In this document: positions 52,320-62,569 of the stretch, piece after piece
Layout: each line of letters starts with the position of its first letter
Numbering within the stretch: the first letter of the stretch is position 1
DNA from: Citrus sinensis
Lineage: Eukaryota; Streptophyta; Magnoliopsida; Sapindales; Rutaceae
DNA length: 64,000 bases
Assembly (NCBI RefSeq): GCF_022201045.2
Contig: NC_068560.1
Coordinates: 31,823,501-31,887,500 of the forward strand
Reading direction: 5' to 3'
Position numbers and translations under genes: made by a program
Notes under the pieces: model-generated
Databases searched by the model: none
What the model was told of the DNA's origin: nothing
The model's input: only the letters and a program-made list of their open reading frames with translations

Positions 52320-53925
52320 ATGGATCAAATACATGTCAAGGTTCACTTTGATGGTAAACTAATTGACCTAGGTGAATATGAGATAGAATGTTTAAGCTTG
52401 GTGGCTCTAATTAATGATGTTATGGATAAAGTAGTTAATAGACATCGGCTGGATGATGAAAAGTTCATGATAATGGCTCAAATTCCTTCTTCGGGTGCCA
52501 AGCACATGGTCATGCCATCATTTTGACCCATTCTACAAGACTGATCATGTGACAAACAACATGTCAGAGTCATGGAATAGTTATCTAAATGAGTATAGAA
52601 GGAAACTGATTCTAGAGCTTCTTAAATTTATTAGAATGAAACTTATGAAAATGATGATAAGAAGGAGGGAGAAGTGTGAGGATTGAGAGTCAAATATACC
52701 TCCACGAGTACAAAAAAATATTGCTAAGATTGCCAAGGTTGCAAGACGTGTGTCAATTATAAAAGCAAGCAAATATCAATTTGAAGTTGTAGAGATTATG
52801 CCTGACATGGAAAGGCACTATATTGTGGACCTGAACAAATGGTATTGTGAGTGTGGTGGGTGGCAGATGAGTGGGCTTCCATACAAGCATGCCATGGCTG
52901 GAATTTTACATAGTCATGGCGAGCCATCTGATTATGTTGACAAGAGCTTAACAAGGGAGGCATATCTGCTTACTTATTCAACAACAATTAATCCCCTTCT
53001 AGACAGGACTAATTGGCCTAAAATTGATAGGCCAATTTTAAAGCCTCCTGAAAAAAAAGTTCAATCGGGGAGGCCTAAGTTGAATAGAAGAAAAGAAGTG
53101 AATGAAGCCAAAAAGAAACCAATCTATAAGAGAAGATTCACTGTGAAATGCAGCATATGTCATGAAATAGGGCATAACAAAAAAAATGCCCAGCTTACAA
53201 GGTATAAATATTAAATATTAATAAATTTCGAAATAAAATTTTATTGAATTGACGTAGCTTTTGACATTGTAAAAGGAGAAGAATGTTTGCTCAAACTCTG
53301 CGAATGACCAAGTGCTAGCAGAACGAGAAGCTCTACCAGTAGCAGCAGGTAGTGGACTAACCTTACAAAGTTGCCTATATTTAATGTTTGTGAGTAATAA
53401 TAATATTTTTTTCAGGAACAAATAAAGCTCACCAATTGTTTGTGAGTAATAATAATATTTTTTTCAGGAACAAATAAAGCTCACCAATTAATTGGACAAC
53501 AACAATTATCTACACCCATTAAAGTGAAGCAAAGTAAAGTAAGGTCTATGCAGGTTTCACAAGCACAAATTAATCAAGTAGTTACACGAGCACAACCTGA
53601 ACAAGCACCAGGTAATATTTAACCTCTATGTTAATTCCTTATTTTTATGTCCATGAATAATAACTAAATTAATACTTTTTAGGAATATATGGACCTCAAA
53701 GTACAATTGGACAACAACAACAACCTGCATATATTATAGCGAGGCAAAGAAGAGCTAGACAAGGGCATGATCATGGAACTGGTAACAACAACAATAATGG
53801 GGTTATTAATACTGAGCTTGTTGTAAAAAAAGTCAGAAAAGAGAGCAAAGATAGGTTGAATGCAACTCAACCATCAGCTTCTATGCCCGATGGCTTTGGT
53901 GGTTGCATGTAGTATCTAGTAAAAT
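52320..53925 (+). pseudogene. MULE (MuDR-type) transposase relic
   Basis: An AG acceptor-like TTGACAG precedes ATG at 52320. The first block (52320-52526) begins MDQIHVKVHFDGKLIDLG, like the N-terminal region of plant MuDR transposases. It then passes by frameshift straight into DPFYKTDHVTNNMSESWNS, which belongs after the catalytic region. The DDE core is thus missing. A TGA at 52684-52686 replaces an expected Trp codon. The SWIM zinc finger (CECGGWQMSGLPYKHA) has Tyr where the third Cys belongs. The zinc knuckle CSICHEIGHNKK loses frame in an A8 run at 53179-53186. A C-terminal exon with a GQQQQ stretch ends at a TAG near 53913. Confidence 0.85.
53387..53489 (+). repeat. Perfect 52-bp tandem duplication containing a splice acceptor
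   Basis: Two identical 51-bp units (53387-53437 and 53439-53489) run from TTTGTGAGTAATAATAATAT through TTTTTTTCAGGAAC to CACCAATT. Each contains a pyrimidine tract plus CAG, so the acceptor of the MULE relic's downstream exon is duplicated. Confidence 0.9.
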
Positions 53926-54599
53926 ATGATATCTAATTAGTTTTGTTAACTATTGTAGCAGGGGATAAAGGTGGCTTCATTCGTTGGGTATGTGGCAATA
54001 AAATTCATACCCATTTGAATATTGTGTTTACTTTTGGTTAACTATGATGGAATCTTCTTATATTATGATTACATTTAGTTTATATGGCATTGATGCGTCA
54101 AACGATTACTCCCTGATTTTGATTATAACGAAGATATATAATTTTTTTTTTTTGGCAATGCAGTAAGATTTTGTTGGATTGTTTTTGTAAGAAGTGATTG
54201 GGTATTTATATTTTTGCAAGATTATAATTGTGGAGACATAAATGGTTGAAAGGATAGAATATTCGAGAATGTTTGTGCAAGGAATGTGGTTTGACAGAAG
54301 TGACGCAAATTAGGCTTATTGCAATTGTGTTTTACAGGTATATATAGCTTGATTCATGAAATTAGAAAATAAACGTTAGTCTTCCTATTAATATTCATTT
54401 TTTCAATCCATATACTAATGGTAATTAAGTCTTTTTGACTCTAAAAGTAAGGGCACTTTTAAAATTTCACTTTGTTATATATCAATTAAAACATATGTGG
54501 GTAATTGTGTAATTTTATCCACTAGAGCTAAGAAAATTGGCGCCAATCTCCTGTCATTTGGACACTAGGGGCAAATAGGTAAAAGTACTTAAAAATTGA

Positions 54600-54715
54600 G
54601 CAACTTCTGCTACTGTTATAACGGCAGGGAGGAAATTGGTCATTGTAAAAATAGTAAGGGGGGAATTGGTATATAATGATTTTAATAAGGGGGAAATTGG
54701 CAATCTCCCTAATTT
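54600..54715 (-). mobile_element. Probable right terminus of the MULE relic
   Basis: Read on the minus strand the end is GGGAGATTGCCAATTTCCCC, with further CCAATTCCCCC and CCAATTTCCTCC blocks inside, typical of plant MULE termini. No matching left terminus was found near 51700-52300, so the element seems truncated or rearranged on that side. Confidence 0.45.
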
Positions 54716-54719
54716 AACA

Positions 54720-55490
54720 CATAAGAATGAGTGAATGACAACATCAAGTGAGAACCATGCACAATCCTTTTTATTAGAGATCTTTTCTTAAATCTTAAAT
54801 AAGAACATTAAATAAGCTTGAAAAATATTGGTAACTGACCCAAAACACATCCATCTAACGGAAAACAGCGGACAATTTGATGCATGTGTGGAGCACTTAA
54901 GGCAACAGAGCATCCACAGAATGCCTAAATTTGAAAAAAAAAATATTTGCATTTGACGAAAAGGACTTTGAGCGTTCAAATACAAAGTGTCAATTAACCT
55001 TACAAGATACATCAACCATCAGATATGCTCAACATGCAATACCAAATTAAATTACCTATCTCCAGGGTTGGATTTGTCTTCAATCAGATGAATGTTGGAG
55101 AGAATATAATTGAAAGAATGGCATCATCTACTATGCAAGGTAAAGCTCCGTACAGGTGCTCAACATGACACCACAAAAGAAAATACAATATCAAAGACAC
55201 ATCACCAACATATATGCAAACAACCAATTCTCACAGCATGCAGTGCAACAACTCACAAAATATGAAATTTAACATCATCTAAGCATTTTTGTCATTAAAG
55301 AACTTAACTGAAAGTAGTAAACATAAAGACATATAACAGCTTTATAAGTACAGACCACAAAGTAGAACTTTGTTCGAATGATAATGATCATAATCCACAT
55401 TATAAACGCAGTGAAATCATCAAATGAAAATAAGAACACAGTACACAATTACACAAATATTAGGCTTAATTGATTATTTAGATTAAAACA
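54720..55490. other. Probable 3' flank of the small membrane protein gene
   Basis: No coding region is recognised. Read on the minus strand it could hold 3'UTR sequence of the gene at 55496, but no splice or polyadenylation boundary can be fixed. Confidence 0.4.
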
Positions 55491-55495
55491 CCACT

Positions 55496-55774
55496 TCACA
55501 CAGCTTCCTTAGCTGGAATCTTCTCATATCCCATCTTCTTAGGGCTCCAATCATCATCATGATCATCAACATCAGTGAATTCCTCATACGAATTGCGAGA
55601 ATCGTGACGATTAGCAAAAAGGCTCCACACCAAATACATGGTAACGACAGTAAGCGAACTGCACCCAACGCCGAAAAGCAAAGCGACCGGTCTGGTCGCA
55701 TAGAGAGGAGAAGTCGTGCTCGAAGGGCAAAATGCGACATTTTGGCTCGTGGATGAGGTGCTGCTCCCGATCAT
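55496..55774 (-). CDS. Small single-pass membrane protein of unknown function
   Basis: A 92-residue open frame from the ATG at 55774; the frame seems to extend one codon further, but that codon is TTG. I do not recognise a characterised family. Residues 1-27 are Ser/Thr-rich. Residues 29-54 form one clear hydrophobic span (PVALLFGVGCSSLTVVTMYL and on to WSLFA). The C-terminus is soluble and acidic (TDVDDHDDDW) before KKMGYEKIPAKEAV. The composition looks like a genuine protein: a balanced codon set in a GC-richer island, unlike the flanking AT-rich DNA. It is preceded in the same frame by a 70-codon leader ORF (55808-56020) that ends 33 bases upstream. Confidence 0.6.
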   Translation of the reverse strand: MIGSSTSSTSQNVAFCPSSTTSPLYATRPVALLFGVGCSSLTVVTMYLVWSLFANRHDSRNSYEEFTDVDDHDDDWSPKKMGYEKIPAKEAV

Positions 55775-55807
55775 CAATTGAAGGGAGAATCAGACAATCG
55801 AGGAAGA

Positions 55808-56020
55808 TTAAGGGACGATGGGAGCTGAATTGGCGAATTTCGGTGAAGATTGTGACGAATCTAACGGGGTTTTCGGAGTTAGAGTTAGGGTAACGGGAAT
55901 TGAAATGGATCGATTAAGAGGAAATGAAGAGGGTTTTGCATGGCCTTTTGGAGGCTGAAATTGAGAGGACACCATGAATATTGTGAGAGCTAGGAGGAGA
56001 CGCTGAGTCGATGACGCCAT
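55808..56020 (-). CDS. Upstream ORF or short secreted-peptide ORF (70 aa)
   Basis: Starts ATG at 56020 with a typical signal-peptide shape (MASSTQRLLLALTIFMVSSQ), then a Pro/Ser/Thr-rich tail (SIPVTLTLTPKTPLDS) and ends IVP-stop. It is in the same frame as the 92-residue protein, separated by two in-frame stops (at 55808-55810 and 18 nt further) and 33 nt in total. It could be a uORF, a genuine small secreted peptide, or the first exon of one protein whose splice I cannot see. Only the open frame and its signal-like start are seen directly. Confidence 0.45.
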   Translation of the reverse strand: MASSTQRLLLALTIFMVSSQFQPPKGHAKPSSFPLNRSISIPVTLTLTPKTPLDSSQSSPKFANSAPIVP

Positions 56021-56029
56021 TGATTCATA

Positions 56030-56350
56030 CCACAGCTTCGATTGGAAATGGAGCCTCTAATTGCTTTAGCTAGTTACCCATTTTTCAAGTGTTAAATCTC
56101 AGCTGTTGACTACCTTTCTTTATGATCTAAAGGGTCATTCGCAAAAGGACAAGCGACTGGGATACCAAACCCCTGATGCAATGTCGCTGGATCCTCAAAG
56201 TTATTCTTTCTTTACTGATTAATTAATAGTAAAATTGTTAATAACATAGTTGAAAGTCAAAACTAGAATGTCCAAACATTTTAAAATAACTCAAGATTAT
56301 TCGGTGACTTGAATCTTCATCAATACAATTTATGCGGGCGATTAGTAATA

Positions 56351-56440
<90 letters not shown>

Positions 56441-57400
56441 GAATTTTAATTACATGTTATGACAAAATAATATTATAATAGAACCCATAAATTTTAAAAA
56501 TTTAATAGAACTCAACAAAAAAAAATTTGAATTTTTTTTTTGAATAGTGAGAAGATCTTAATTCTTCGACAAGGTATAAAATATTTATATTCGTTGTCCC
56601 TTATTGTCTGTTATATTCTTGCTAAATAGCAAATAGCTGTGTAAGTTTAGTTAATGTAAAAGTCAAAAAATATAAAGAATGTGTTATGTCTCTCAAAATT
56701 TCTTTTGATATTTTAATATTAAAAAGTGCGGCTCCAATAACACCGTTTCAAAAGACATACAGCCATTAGTTGGCCGACTCTCAAAAGCCCGATATGCTCA
56801 AAACATCATTAACATGTTACAATAATTGATATCGTTTATACATAAATTTATTTTAATACTCATTCGGTGTGCTCTGCGTTTTGTGTTACATTATTATATT
56901 ATTTTTTATCACGAGTTTTTAATACCACACACAAAATCAGATTCAAATGGTAGCTCTCGTCACTAGTGCGCAGATTAAGGGCGGAGCGGCGCCATCAAGT
57001 GGGTGGTATAATGAAAGCACATTGAGGCATGAGGCGTTTGGAACAAAGCTGGCCATCACACTTGAGCAGAGCTAACATTCGAAATGACCAAAGAAGAGAA
57101 CAGCATGCATTCTAGCTTTAAAAAGCACTAAATAAATATAAATTGAAAGAAGCGATCACCTCACAGATGATCAAATTCAGCTTTCGGTAATTACTGTAAA
57201 ACATAAAAGAAAACCAATTAAAGAAAGCAGTCTTTTCTTTAAATAAATAAATTCAGCTTTCGGAAAAGACTGCTTCCACCTTATTGATAGGTATTAAAGT
57301 ATTGTATTAATTTCACAAGGACACTACATTGTTAACGTAAACCTAACTTGTTGCCGTGCAGATATTGACATCCGGTAGACCCGCAAATTGACATCTTTGC
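56030..57400. other. Intergenic region with a long TAA microsatellite
   Basis: Promoter side of the small membrane protein gene on the left and 3' flank of the UGT on the right. The middle is AT-rich with a long AAT array at 56355-56440. No gene is seen. Confidence 0.55.
56355..56440. repeat. AAT trinucleotide microsatellite (~29 units)
   Basis: An uninterrupted AAT array of about 86 bp, likely polymorphic in length. Confidence 0.92.
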
Positions 57401-57409
57401 GGTGATCAA

Positions 57410-59055
57410 TTAATTATGCATTTTTTCCCGATCATTATCGTATGATGATAGTGGATAAGTAAGAAGAACGTCGTTTATCAAATTGTCCAAGTTGACATAA
57501 GATGACCCGTTAGGGCCGGCAGCGGCCTTTTCAGCTAATAATTTCCACTCCAACGCTTTCTCTTTCATTAGTTTCCCACTCTCTCCCTCCATCAATTCCC
57601 TTACACGCTTTTCTATTTCAACTCTGTCTCCACGAGGATTGACTTCAATGCCAACACCCCACTTGGTCTGGCAAAACCAACAGTTGGTCTGCTGCTCCGC
57701 GAAAAACGGCCAGCACAGCATAGCCACACCACTGCACAAGCTTTCAACCGTTGAGTTCCAACCACAGTGCGTTAGAAATCCTCCCACCGCCGGGTGACTT
57801 AATATCTGTTCTTGCGGGCACCAGCTTGCCAACATACCTCTATCTTTGGTCTCTTCAACGAACTCTTGTGTAATAACGGCTGTTGCTTCATTGACAATAT
57901 CAGGCCTTATTACCCACAAGAAAGGCCGCTTACTATTAGCAAGCCCCCAAGCGAACTCAACAAGTTGATTTTCTGTCAGTGCAGTGATACTGCCGAAGTT
58001 GACATAAACGACTGAGTTTTGCTCTTTCGAGTCGAGCCACTCCAAACACCCAGGCTGTTCTCTCCATAAATTGGACCCTATGAGACTCAGCGCGCTGTCG
58101 TGAGCTGAAACCTCATTGTTGAGGACTAGCTGATTAAGAGGACCGATCGTGAAGATATTAGGATAAATCGAAGAAAGTTCTTTCAAAACCTCAGGCTCTA
58201 AATCATCAAATGTATTGAAAATGAGTGCAGAGGCATTATGCGTATTCTCAATTTCTGTTATGACAAAATTGACCATGATATCATCTCGATCGGTACTTCT
58301 AATAAAACTTGGCAAGTACTTCAATTGTATCCCTTCCATGACCGGTATCCAATCAATAACAGAGTCCATGTACCCATTCGTCAAATAACTGAGATCTACA
58401 TGCAAATAACATAAAGAACGGTGACATTTATCAATACCAATATATCTTTTCGGGCAAAAAAAAAACTACGAGAATATATAAATAAAGTAACGGGTGCAAA
58501 GACATTAATATATCTCATAAGATTACCTTTGAGAGGGAATATACACTTTTCAACTAAATGGCGATAGTGCACGTAACCCATGAAGCCACAAGCGCTTGCC
58601 GTGAAAAAAAGAACGTTGGGGATGTTTAGTTGTTTAGAAGCTTTGAGAGTGAAGCCCATGGACCAGTCAGAAACTATGCAAGTGACAGGAGGATTAACGT
58701 TTGACAAAGCAGAGTTGTTGAGTCTAGTTAGAAGCTCTTGAAATGGAGCAGAGCAGGTTCTCCTGGTGGAATCGCAGAGAGATGGGATATCTTGCGTGGC
58801 GTCGGAATCGGACGGCGGGAGGCCGTCGGGAATTGTCTCAAAACGGAAGGTGGGGACGGCGTTGAGAGAGTCGGGGCCTTGGGATTTTAGCAGGCGTCGC
58901 TGGTTGAACTCTGTGTTAACAAAAGTGATGTGAAAGCCTTTGTGGTGTAGTAATTTAGCCAGTTGAAACATGGGATTTATGTGGCCTTGAGCTGGATACG
59001 GAACACAAACTGCATGAGGACGACGAGGGCGTTGTGTATCGATTAAGGAAGCCAT
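57410..59055 (-). CDS. UGT85A: UDP-glycosyltransferase, UGT85A type
   Basis: A family 1 glycosyltransferase that transfers glucose from UDP-glucose to small acceptors; UGT85 members act on terpenoids, cyanohydrins and cytokinins. Exon 1 is 59055-58527 and exon 2 is 58395-57410, joined by a GT-AG intron in phase 1 (PLK/DLSYLTNG). The protein is 504 residues, slightly longer than usual. The ATG at 59055 gives MASLIDTQRPRRPHAVCVPY; codons further upstream in frame start at TTG, not ATG. Catalytic His25 (PAQGHINPM) and its likely partner Asp130 (IVSDWSMGF) are present. The PSPG sugar-donor box spans residues 368-411 (WCPQEQ, HCGWNST, FFAEQ, ending in Gln, which favours UDP-glucose). The gene appears intact; the acceptor cannot be told from sequence. 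A TATA box lies 50 bp upstream. Confidence 0.94.
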
Positions 59056-59105
59056 CTCAGCTCTCTGTTTCAATCCTTCTTTCTTTCTTTCTAAGACAAG
59101 CGTGA

Positions 59106-59116
59106 TTATTTATAGG
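59106..59116 (-). promoter_or_regulatory. TATA box of the UGT85A gene
   Basis: CTATAAATAAT on the minus strand, about 50 bp upstream of the ATG, so the leader must be short. Confidence 0.55.
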
Positions 59117-59327
59117 CCAAAAAACCTGAAGATTTATGGATGGATCTGTGCTAACTAAGCTGAATGGAGTTTTACTTCGACTTTTTAATAATTTTGTTGA
59201 TAATGTAGATAATATTGGTTAGGAAATAATATGCATCATAAAAAGAAAAGGGAAATTCAAATTATCAATGCACTATTTTTATTTTGTCTTATGTTCATCC
59301 AACTATTACAAAATTTTAACATGTACT

Positions 59328-59940
59328 TTACACCATTTTTCTTTTCACATTTGTATCAATTAGCCATTTTTGCATTAACACTATTAAATAATTGTAATAA
59401 AATAACAATTTTACCCCTAAATAAATTAAAAGACTATTTTATCTTATAAAAATTTTTAAAATTAAAAATTATAATCATAAAAATATCCCTATATTTTAAT
59501 AAAAAATAAATCCCAAAATTAGAAATTTTATTTTTAATAAAAATTATTTTAATATAAAATTATAATTATAAAAATAATTGCAAAATTTTGGGATTTAATA
59601 AAAATCCTCTAAATTATTAAAATTTTAGGATTGATTCTTTTAAGAAATAAATTCAATTATTTTAATAAATACAAAATTATATTTTTTATTAAAAATAATT
59701 ATTAAAATTTTGTAAAATCTAAATTTAGCAAAAATCAGTTGAGCACCTCTATTTGGGATTTATTTTTTTATTAAATTTAGAAATATTTTTATGATTATAA
59801 TTTTTAATTTTAAAATTTTTTATAAGATAAAATAGTCTTTTAATTTATTTGGGGCTAAAATTGTCATTTTATTAAAATTATTTAATAGTGTTAATGAAAA
59901 AGTGACTAGTTGATACAAATGTGAAAAGAAAGGTGGTGTA
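59328..59940. mobile_element. Long-TIR MITE-like element (~610 bp)
   Basis: The left arm runs from TTACACCATTTTTCTTTTCA through CACATTTGTATCAATTAG, CATTAACACTATTAAATAAT, ACAATTTTACCCC and GACTATTTTATCTTATAAAA. The right arm repeats the same order on the minus strand (TTACACCACCTTTCTTTTCA, CACATTTGTATCAACTAG and so on) for at least 150 bp. The interior is AT-rich and non-coding. No clear target-site duplication is visible. Confidence 0.7.
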
Positions 59941-59944
59941 ATGA

Positions 59945-61230
59945 TAATTTCTCTAAAAAAATTAAAAGAAAAAAAATAGGTGGGTCAACCAATATTAAAG
60001 GTAGCCAACGGGCCATGCCACGTGCCCTATCGAAACGTGCTTGTGTCGTGTTGTGTTGTACAGACACGTGCCATGCCCGTGCCGTACCAATATCACTTAA
60101 CACACCCTTAATATTTATAATTATTTATCTTGGATGAAGAAAATGTAAAAATAAGCAGAAACCTCATTTGGTTTTAACTCTACTTTAAGGCGAACTCAAT
60201 GACTCGTTGAGTCAACGGTATCTTAGCAATATTAAAGATGGCAATAAAAAAATAACATTTAAATAAATTAATTAATGAAATATTCGAGAATAGAGGGATT
60301 GTTTGTCAAGGATAAGGATCTTCTTTTTGTTTTTGTTTTTGTTTTCTCTCCTCATTTCTCTTATTTTTATAACATGGTGAAAAGAAAATAAGCTTGATTG
60401 GCAAATAAAATAAAAAATTAGGTTGATTGTCAACATTAAATGTAATACTCAATCTTGGCCACTAATTGAATCTTTTTCCCACCATCAAAATACTCGAATT
60501 TACCTCGATGTCATATTTCTTTGCATAAAGTTAAAGACAAAGAAAAATAAGTGATTTCATCATTTTTCATTGTGTTGAATTGCATCCCACATTGACTAGT
60601 TAAAAGAGTGATCATTTTTTATTTTTATTTTTTATAAATATGATAGGTCCTTCTGCTCAACAAGCTTGTCTTTTGAAGTGAATACCTCAATCTGTTAGAC
60701 TCAACCCTAGCCAGTGGCATAAGAGCTATATTTTAATAGTCAAAACGTAGTGGTAGAACAGCTCAAAGAATTGGAATTTGGTAATATTGGCAAACTATAA
60801 GGAAGTAAGTGAATATATATTACCCAAAAAGCTCAATTTATATATAAATTATATGTTAGGTTTACCACCAAAGATTTTAGTATCTAGCTTTTTAAAAAAA
60901 ATAATTGTAACGATAAACATACTAAAATTTTAGCATTCTAAATAATAGAATATGTGATGTGTTATTTATTAAGTGATTGATGAATTTTTACAAAATTAAA
61001 GTAAATTTCGTGCCTTATCTCAAATAAATAAAAAAAAACGAATAATATAATTCCACCATCGAGTCAATGTCTACAGCTTTTTTTGAAGTTTTTGGAATGT
61101 CTGGCACTATACTATTTTTTTATTCTTTATTTTGAGTTAAAGACAAATATGCTTCTCGTAGTTTGGGATTAGCCATTGGAAAGTCCTCAATCTGCGGTTC
61201 TCCATGGCGAGGTGCTTAATAATGCACACT
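59945..61230. other. Gene-free AT-rich region
   Basis: No coding region or clear element is recognised. A short CGTGC-rich patch at 60010-60090 (CGTGCC repeats) is the remnant of a low-complexity or hAT-like terminus. Confidence 0.45.
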
Positions 61231-61232
61231 TA

Positions 61233-62565
61233 GGGGTTGTTTGGCATTATATGTAGGGATGGCAAATTGCGGGTTTGGGCCGGGCTTTTCAAAGCTCAGG
61301 CCCAAGCCCACATTAGTTAAACGATGTCCAGGCCCTTCAAAAGCCCGTTCAACTCGGGCCGAGCCTAGGCGGGCCTGGGCCGGGCTCGGACTTTTTAAAT
61401 TAAGAAAAATATTTAAATTAAAGATAATAATATAATATATAAATAGAATAATAGTCAAATACATTAAATATTAGCAATACAACCTAATAAAATAATAAAT
61501 GCTAATATAAAAAATTAAACTAATTTAATATTTTGATTTTTTTCTTTTTTATTTAAATTAAATTTATTTTTTATTCATAAATTTAGAAAGCCGGGGCCAA
61601 GTCCGGACTTTTTTGCTAAGCCCTTGTCTAGGCCCAACATATGCGGGCTTTATAATTTTTAGGCCCACCCCCTGCAGGCCGGACTTTAGGCCCGCGGACT
61701 TGGGCTGGACTTGGCCGGGCCTGGGCCGGCCCGGGCTTTTTTGCCACCCCTAATTATATGGGATTGCATTACATTAGCAATGCAACCCCATGTTTGGGGT
61801 ACCAAATGGCTGCAGTAGCTGAACCCGACATATAGTCGGGTTTAGCTAATGAGTCCAGCTACTGCATTAGCTCTGGCTTCCTCTTTTTTTTTTTTTTTTT
61901 TTACTTTGTAATAATAATAAATGAATGTAATTTTTAATTTAATATTATTTTTACATTATAATTTTAATATAAATTAATAAATTTATTGTTTAATAATATT
62001 ATATTATATTTTAATTTTTATTATAGTAAATGTACAACTAAATAATGTATTATTTAATTATATTATATTGATTAATATGTAAAATTATATTAATTAATAT
62101 ATATAATTGATTAATTTTTAATAAGTTAATGTAACTAATAATAAATACTTAAATAATATAATAAAATATTACATTATTTAATTATATTACAATAATTAAA
62201 CTAGTTGTTTTTAAATAATTTAATATAACTAATAATAAATATTTAAATTTGAATAATATTAATTAAAAATTAATAAAATATATAATTATTAGATTGTTTA
62301 GCACAATTCATCAGTGCTAAATATATAATTTAAATTAGTCACAATTCATTTTCAAAATATATAATTTAAATTAGTCACAAAAAATTAATACAATACAGTG
62401 CAATATCAAATATAATATAATTAAAAATTAATACAGTACAGAGTAGTACTAAATATTATACAATATTATTATAATACATTACTAATACAATACAACATGA
62501 TATAATATATCTGTATTAAAATAATATAATACAGCATAATACAATACAGTGTGTCAAATACAACC
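61233..62565. mobile_element. Tourist-like (PIF/Harbinger) element carrying a nested hAT insertion
   Basis: The left end GGGGTTGTTTGGCA and the right end (minus strand) GGTTGTATTTGACA are similar. TTA stands on both sides (61230-61232 and 62566-62568), the PIF/Harbinger target site. The left terminal repeat is interrupted at 61254 by a hAT element. Much of the interior (61910-62560) is extremely AT-rich with ATTAATATA motifs. No transposase is seen. Confidence 0.6.
61254..61752. mobile_element. hAT-superfamily element with perfect 8-bp TSD (nested)
   Basis: The ends are TAGGGATGGCAAA and, on the minus strand, TTAGGGGTGGCAAA-type. ATTATATG is repeated exactly at 61246-61253 and 61753-61760. 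Subterminal blocks are GC-rich with GGGCC/GGCCC clusters on both sides. The centre is AT-rich and non-coding. Confidence 0.88.
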
Positions 62566-62569
62566 TTAT

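Noticed and set aside
55483..55740. Alternative 85-codon frame overlapping the small membrane protein
   Set aside because: It is the shifted frame of the same region; the 55496-55774 frame has an ATG, one clear membrane span and a coherent acidic tail.
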